DNA from: Mycolicibacterium wolinskyi
GTDB lineage: Bacteria > Actinomycetota > Actinomycetes > Mycobacteriales > Mycobacteriaceae
Direction: 5' to 3'
Length of the DNA: 64,000 bases
Assembly: GCF_002101965.1 (NCBI RefSeq)
Contig: NZ_LQQA01000010.1
Coordinates: forward strand, 124,001 to 188,000
The notes below the pieces were generated by a model, which ran no database searches, was not told the origin of the DNA, and saw only the letters and a list, made by a program, of their open reading frames with translations. Position numbers and translations under genes: made by a program. Positions 59,659 to 64,000 of this stretch are shown here, one piece after another; position 1 is the stretch's first letter; every line of letters begins with the position of its first letter.

Positions 59659-61092
59659 ATGTGGCGGCGTGTTCTGCTGGTCCTCGTCATCTACTCCGCG
59701 ATCGCCGTCCTCGGCCTCGCGATTCCACTGGCAGCGACACTCGGCCGAGAACGGCTCCAACGGTTCGGCGAGAACAGATTTGCCGCCGCCTCGCACTTCG
59801 CCGACCTGGCTTCGCGACGGGATGGCTACCAGGACATCGATCTTCAGCAGGCGGTGGACCGCTACTACGCGCTCTATGGCGAGCCCGTCGTCATCGTCGA
59901 CAGGAGTGGCAATCCACGGGCATCGGCAGGGCCGGGCACCAACTCACCGGACGTCTCGGGCGCCGTCTCCGAGGCCCTGCGCAATCAGCGCAGCCGTGTT
60001 CCGGGCACGCTGACGCCGTGGTCTCCCGCACAGGTATTGATCGCCGTACCGGTCGGAACCGGCACACAGGTCGACGGCGCCGTCGTGCTGGCCGCCTCGA
60101 CCGCCGCCGCCAAAGGCGACGTGACCCGGGCGTGGCTGCTGATCGTCGCCGGCGCGGCCGTACTACTGGCCGTTGCATCGTTGATCGCTCTTGCGCTGTC
60201 GCGGTGGACGATTCGACCGCTGACCGAGCTCGCCGCACGAGTATCCTCCCTCGGCCATCGCGTACTCGATCACGCACCCGCGTCTGGCGCCCATGACGAC
60301 GGACACCCCGACACCGTGGGCAGATACGCCGGCCCGCAGGAGGTCCGCAGGCTTTCGGCCATCTTCGACGCCATGGCCCGTGATGTGGAAGCGGCCGCCA
60401 CCGCCCAGCGTCGGCTGGTCGCCGATTCAGCACATGCCCTCCGAAACCCACTGGCCGCGCTACGGATTCGACTCGACACCCTCGGCATGGCACTGCCGGA
60501 ATCCTCGGCTGCCGCGCACCGCAAGGCAGCGGCGGAAGTCGATCGGCTCGAAGGCATCGTCGCCGACCTGCTCGCGTTGGCCACCGCCGAGACTCGTCCC
60601 GACCCCGACGGCGAGATCCGCAGCGCCGACGTGAGGGCCGCGATCGCCGATCGCCACGAGTTCTGGTCGGCCGCCTTGGCCGAAGCCGGCATCGAGGCCG
60701 GCGTCACCGACGAATCAGATGACCCGCTGTACGCGACCATCCCCGACCGCGACCTCACCCAGATCCTCGACATCACCCTGAGCAACGCGGTGAAATACGC
60801 CGGTACCGGCACCCACGTCGATCTCGGCGCCCGACGCATCGGCGACGACATCGCGGTGTGGGTCGAGGACAACGGTCGAGGGGTTTCCGAGCAGGATCTT
60901 CCGTTGATCTCGACGCGCTTCTACCGCGCCGCCAACACCGTCGGCCAGGGCACCGGCCTGGGCCTGTCCATCGCTCGGGCACTCACCGAACGTGCGGGCG
61001 GTGTGTTCGGCGTCGGCCCCGGCCGCAGCGGCGGTCTGCGCATCGACCTGCGGCTACCGGCTGCCGATCGCGACGAACCGCTTTCGTCCTAA
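59659..61092 (+). CDS. Sensor histidine kinase (TctE-like)
   Basis: A 477-residue membrane kinase. TM1 at about 5-27, a periplasmic sensor loop (30-155), TM2 at about 158-180, HAMP-like linker, then the phosphorylation box VADSAHALRNPLAAL with His259 (usual SHELRTP changed to AHALRNP), and a HATPase domain with NAVKYA, DNGRGV and GTGLGLSI. Partner of the response regulator. The TctE-like type senses tricarboxylates or related acids; the ligand here is unknown. Perhaps works with the TAXI binding protein. Confidence 0.87.
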   Translation: MWRRVLLVLVIYSAIAVLGLAIPLAATLGRERLQRFGENRFAAASHFADLASRRDGYQDIDLQQAVDRYYALYGEPVVIVDRSGNPRASAGPGTNSPDVSGAVSEALRNQRSRVPGTLTPWSPAQVLIAVPVGTGTQVDGAVVLAASTAAAKGDVTRAWLLIVAGAAVLLAVASLIALALSRWTIRPLTELAARVSSLGHRVLDHAPASGAHDDGHPDTVGRYAGPQEVRRLSAIFDAMARDVEAAATAQRRLVADSAHALRNPLAALRIRLDTLGMALPESSAAAHRKAAAEVDRLEGIVADLLALATAETRPDPDGEIRSADVRAAIADRHEFWSAALAEAGIEAGVTDESDDPLYATIPDRDLTQILDITLSNAVKYAGTGTHVDLGARRIGDDIAVWVEDNGRGVSEQDLPLISTRFYRAANTVGQGTGLGLSIARALTERAGGVFGVGPGRSGGLRIDLRLPAADRDEPLSS

Positions 61093-61126
61093 GGGAGTGT
61101 TAGGAATCGCGCCCGAGCCTTCCTAA
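61087..61126. promoter_or_regulatory. Three TCCTAA/TTAGGA half-sites
   Basis: TCCTAA at 61087-61092, TTAGGA at 61100-61105 and TCCTAA at 61121-61126 (the last two within a perfect TTAGGAA-N13-TTCCTAA). They lie 94-133 bp upstream of the MFS start. A repeated element is what an OmpR-type regulator would bind; no proof. The TTAGGAA/TTCCTAA pair may also be a terminator for the kinase. Confidence 0.45.
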
Positions 61127-61219
61127 GACCGTGTGACTGCTACCACAGTGTCCTTGCGACGGCGATGTCGGCGACTCCGGTTCCGCCACATCCCCGTCAC
61201 GGACAAGGAGAAAGCAGCC

Positions 61220-62590
61220 ATGACCAGTTCGGCCATCCGCGAGCCGCTCGACGGCGGCGCCGGGTCGACGACACCCGTGTCGTCGCCGGCAGCCACCCGC
61301 CGCGCCATTTTCAACACGTTGCGCGGATCCTCGGGCAACCTCGTCGAGTGGTACGACGTGTACGTCTACACGGTGTTCGCCACCTACTTCGAGAGCCAGT
61401 TCTTCGACTCCGCGGACAAGAACTCGACCGTCTACGTCTACGCGATCTTCGCGGTCACCTTCCTGATGCGTCCGGTCGGTTCGTGGTTCTTCGGCCGTTT
61501 CGCCGACCGCCGGGGCCGTCGTGCGGCGTTGACGTTCAGCGTGTCGCTGATGGCTGCGTGCTCACTGGTGATCGCCCTGACGCCGGGCCGCGAGAGCATC
61601 GGCGTGTGGGCCGCGGTCATCCTCGTGCTGTGCCGCCTGGTTCAGGGATTCGCCACCGGCGGGGAGTACGGAGCGTCGGCGACATACATGTCCGAGGCGG
61701 CGACCCGCGAGCGCCGCGGATTCTTCTCCTCCTTCCAATACGTCACGCTCGTCGGCGGCCATGTCCTGGCGCAGCTGACCCTGCTCGTGATGCAGGTGTT
61801 CCTCGATCGGGAACAGATTCAGGAGTTCGGTTGGCGCATCGCCTTTTTCATCGGCGGTGTGGCCGCGGTGGTGGTGTTCTGGCTGCGGCGCAGCATGGAC
61901 GAGTCGTTGACCCGCGAACAGCTTGACGCGGTACGGCGCGGCGAGGACGACGGCTCGGGCTCGATGAAAGAGTTGGTGGTACATCACTGGCGGGCCCTGC
62001 TCACGTGCTTCGCCGTCACCATCGGCGGCACCATCGCGTTCTACACCTACAGCGTCAACGCCCCGGCGATCGTCAAGTCCACCTACGAAGACCACGGCAT
62101 GACGGCGACGTGGATCAATCTCATCGGGTTGACCTTCCTCATGGTGATCCAGCCGATCGGCGGATTGATCAGCGACAAGGTGGGCCGCAAGCCCGTACTG
62201 CTGTTCTTCGGGTTCGGAGCGGTGGTCTACACCTACGTCCTCATCACCGTCCTGCCCCAAACCACCTCGGTGGCAATGTCTCTCACGCTGGTGTGCGTCG
62301 GCTACGTGATCCTGACCGGGTACACCTCGATCAACGCCATCGTCAAGGCAGAGCTGTTCCCGTCGCACGTACGGGCCCTCGGAGTGGGTCTGGGCTACGC
62401 GCTGGCGAATTCGGCCTTCGGCGGCACCGCGCCGCTGATCTACCAGGCGGCCAAGAACGGTGGTCACGTTCCGTGGTTCATCGGTTACGTCACTGTCGTC
62501 ATCGCGGTGTCGCTGTTCGTCTACCTGTTCGTGTTGAAGAACAAGTCCGAGACGGCGCTCGATCGCGAACAGGGCCGCGCGTTCGCGTGA
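61220..62590 (+). CDS. MFS metabolite:proton symporter (KgtP-like)
   Basis: A 456-residue MFS carrier of the MHS type (alpha-ketoglutarate and related acids). ATG at 61220, AAGGAG at 61205-61210. Features: GNLVEWYDVYVY (TM1), RPVGSWFFGRFADRRGRR (loop 2-3 motif), LVQGFATGGEYGASATYMSEAA, and DKVGRKPVLLFF. The ligand, perhaps a di- or tricarboxylate, is inferred from the TctDE-like regulators. Followed by the TAXI binding protein. Confidence 0.85.
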   Translation: MTSSAIREPLDGGAGSTTPVSSPAATRRAIFNTLRGSSGNLVEWYDVYVYTVFATYFESQFFDSADKNSTVYVYAIFAVTFLMRPVGSWFFGRFADRRGRRAALTFSVSLMAACSLVIALTPGRESIGVWAAVILVLCRLVQGFATGGEYGASATYMSEAATRERRGFFSSFQYVTLVGGHVLAQLTLLVMQVFLDREQIQEFGWRIAFFIGGVAAVVVFWLRRSMDESLTREQLDAVRRGEDDGSGSMKELVVHHWRALLTCFAVTIGGTIAFYTYSVNAPAIVKSTYEDHGMTATWINLIGLTFLMVIQPIGGLISDKVGRKPVLLFFGFGAVVYTYVLITVLPQTTSVAMSLTLVCVGYVILTGYTSINAIVKAELFPSHVRALGVGLGYALANSAFGGTAPLIYQAAKNGGHVPWFIGYVTVVIAVSLFVYLFVLKNKSETALDREQGRAFA

Positions 62591-62609
62591 CGTTCTAGGC
62601 TTGCCGACT

Positions 62610-63539
62610 GTGTCGTCGATGTCCCGAAGGTCTGTCCTCCGGGGCATCGCGATGCTGTCGGCCGGCTTGTCGATCGCGTCCTGCCGCACCGGGGACGACG
62701 CCCCGGTACGTCTCGCGGCGGGCGAGCAGGGCGGCTTCTTCTGGGAGTTCTCCGGTCTCCTCGCCGCGGCAGGCGCCCGATCGGCGACCGCCCGCATCGA
62801 ACCACTGCAGACCAACGGGTCAGCCGACAACATCGAGGCGTTGAGATCGGGACGTGCCGAACTCGCGATGAGTCTGCTTGACACCGCGCAGGACAGTCCC
62901 GACGCCGACGTGCTCACGGCGGTCGGCCGCGTCTACGAGAACTACTTTCAGGTCGCCGTGCGCGACGACTCCCCCATCACCTCGCCGGCAGATCTGCGGG
63001 GACGCGTCGTCAGCGTCGGTGCACCTGGTTCAGGGGCGACGTCGCTGTCGCAGCGCGTGCTCGACGCCGCCGGACTCGCCGAGCCGGTCGCTGTTCGCCA
63101 AGTGCAACAGACGATGAGCGACGCCGCGGCCGCCCTCGTCGCAGGCGACATCGACGCGGCCATGTGGGCCGGAGGCCTGCCCACCCCAGCCTTCGACGAG
63201 TTGAGTGTCGGCATCCGACTCCTCGACCTCGCGGCGGTGGTCCCCATACTGCGACAGACGCACGGAACCACCTACGAGCCGGTGTCGGTGCCACCCGACG
63301 TGTACGGTCACCACCCCGCGGTGGTCACCGTGGGGGTCGCCAATCTGCTGCTGGCCCGCCGTGATGTCCCCGACCACATCGTCGCCGCCATCGTCGATCT
63401 CCTTCTCGACGACCCGTCATCACTCGTCCCGACACAGGCCATCGGAAGCCAATTCCTCGACGCCCAATCACTCATCCAAACCGGCCCCATCGCACTGCAT
63501 CCGGGGGCGGCGGCCGAGTACCGGCGTAGGCATGGTTGA
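62610..63539 (+). CDS. TAXI-family solute-binding lipoprotein
   Basis: A 309-residue extracytoplasmic binding protein of the TAXI (TRAP-associated) type. GTG at 62610 (alternatively ATG at 62619). Tat-like RR and lipobox (SIASC) at the N-terminus. Characteristic: LAAGEQGGFFWEFSGLL, TNGSADNIEALRSGRAELAMSLLDTA (in parts), RGRVVSVGAPGSGATSLSQRVLDAAG. TAXI proteins normally serve TRAP permeases, which are not in the window; association with the two-component system or the MFS carrier is inferred. Confidence 0.82.
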   Translation: MSSMSRRSVLRGIAMLSAGLSIASCRTGDDAPVRLAAGEQGGFFWEFSGLLAAAGARSATARIEPLQTNGSADNIEALRSGRAELAMSLLDTAQDSPDADVLTAVGRVYENYFQVAVRDDSPITSPADLRGRVVSVGAPGSGATSLSQRVLDAAGLAEPVAVRQVQQTMSDAAAALVAGDIDAAMWAGGLPTPAFDELSVGIRLLDLAAVVPILRQTHGTTYEPVSVPPDVYGHHPAVVTVGVANLLLARRDVPDHIVAAIVDLLLDDPSSLVPTQAIGSQFLDAQSLIQTGPIALHPGAAAEYRRRHG

Positions 63540-63558
63540 GACGGAACGGAATGGTGTC

Positions 63559-64000
63559 TCAGTGACGTACTCCGACCGGCACGATCATGACGGCCCTGCC
63601 CGCATGCCTGGCCTCGGCCATGTTCACGTGCGCAACACTGGCCCGCAATCGTGACCGCTCGGCATAGAACGGCACGACGACGCGGCGCTGGGCCGTGTTG
63701 ACGATGTGGTCGATGAGGATATCGCTCATCATCGAAGGGTGGTAATCGCGTCCGTAGGTCTGTTTGAGGACCTTCTCGAGCGCGATCCGGTTCACCTCCG
63801 CTTCGCCCTCGCCGAAAAACAGTTCTTCCATACCCTTGCGGATCCACGTATTGCTCAGCTGAGTCCCAGATCCCGTCTGCCCGAGTTGAATCTGCCAAGA
63901 ACTGCCTTCCCGCACGTACTTGCACTCGATCACCCAGAACGTGACCTGATCGCCGTTCCGTGAGACACCGAGGAGATCGATGCCGTTGCCCGACTCGTTG
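63559..64000 (-). CDS. C-terminal part of a PD-(D/E)xK nuclease-like protein (cut by window edge)
   Basis: The frame is open to the window edge, so 146 residues of the C-terminus are visible. It shows a D...ExK arrangement: NESGNGIDLLGVS (Asp8), then VIECKY (Glu25, Lys27), after QVTFW. This is the restriction-endonuclease fold signature; a following QIQLGQTGSGTQLSNTWIRKGM helical part and ARHAGRAVMIVPVGVRH end it. Such domains also form toxin tips of polymorphic toxins. What precedes it is not visible. Convergent with the TAXI gene. Confidence 0.55.
   Translation of the reverse strand, partial: NESGNGIDLLGVSRNGDQVTFWVIECKYVREGSSWQIQLGQTGSGTQLSNTWIRKGMEELFFGEGEAEVNRIALEKVLKQTYGRDYHPSMMSDILIDHIVNTAQRRVVVPFYAERSRLRASVAHVNMAEARHAGRAVMIVPVGVRH

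Noticed and set aside
61562..62917. 451-codon minus-strand frame opposite the MFS gene
   Set aside because: Shadow of the MFS frame and the start of the TAXI gene; no recognisable protein.
1..64000. tRNA, rRNA or insertion-sequence genes
   Set aside because: I read the intergenic regions for cloverleaf or transposase signals and saw none; a tRNA scan could still find a cryptic one.

Overview
The window looks like the chromosome of a rapidly growing, environmental mycobacterium (Mycolicibacterium type). The DNA is GC-rich with GTG and TTG starts used freely. The gene content is typically mycobacterial: an Ltp1-like thiolase, an LpqH-like lipoprotein, DUF4193 and DUF3060 proteins, cutinase, LGFP repeats, type VII (ESX) substrates, many TetR and GntR regulators and a KstR-type operator. 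I see no rRNA or tRNA genes, no insertion sequence, no prophage and no CRISPR array.

Layout. 0-9.3 kb: two convergent patatin phospholipases, a class II glutamine amidotransferase, a zinc alcohol dehydrogenase, a DapB-fold oxidoreductase with a KstR-like operator, an unlisted 46-residue membrane protein, the thiolase ltp1, a block of three tandem hairpins, a FadD ligase and a GNAT-fold acyltransferase; the theme is lipid and sterol catabolism. 9.7-16 kb: a complete sialic-acid uptake and catabolic operon (nanT-nanA-nanK-nanE) divergent from a GntR/FCD regulator, with two copies of the palindrome ACATC-N-GATGT between them. It is bracketed by two members of a small secreted protein family; a third lies at 26.4 kb. 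16-20 kb: the C4-dicarboxylate carrier dctA divergent from a CitA/DcuS-type two-component system, with a CRP-like palindrome between them. 20-32 kb: a beta-propeller protein, a phage-lysin-like amidase, a DUF3060 protein, a polar amino-acid ABC importer whose binding protein and permease are fused, an AhpD-like protein, an esterase, an LpqH-like lipoprotein, a methyltransferase, a large Ala-rich exported protein behind two TTACC-N4-GGTAA palindromes, and an OlsB-like acyltransferase.

32-47 kb: small proteins, a UbiD-SRPBCC-UbiD operon, a SnoaL-like protein, DUF4193, a YczE-like membrane protein, and a tightly coupled operon TetR - glycosyltransferase - glucosamine-kinase-like - SIS that looks like an amino-sugar pathway. 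Then come a second Ala-rich exported protein, a lipase-fold lipoprotein whose nucleophile serine is replaced by tyrosine, a hydrolase and an LGFP lipoprotein. 47-57.5 kb: an unusual pyruvate-kinase homologue with a helical N-terminus and no C-terminal domain, small secreted and membrane proteins, a TetR/hydrolase pair with operator-like palindromes, a large exported hydrolase, and a three-gene cassette that I read as a type VII secretion effector module: a WXG-like protein, an EspC-like protein ending in an HExxH domain, and a lipoprotein with a duplicated domain.

57.5-64 kb: a cutinase, a membrane protein, a TctD/TctE-like two-component system followed by a KgtP-like MFS carrier and a TAXI-type binding protein without TRAP permease genes, and, cut by the window edge, the C-terminus of a protein with a D...ExK nuclease-like motif. 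The strongest candidates for new biology are the type VII cassette (54.8-57.5 kb), the mycobacterial sialic-acid operon with its proposed operators, the amino-sugar operon and the covarying tandem hairpins at 6.76-7.01 kb. All functional calls are from reading motifs and remembered family features; no database search was run.
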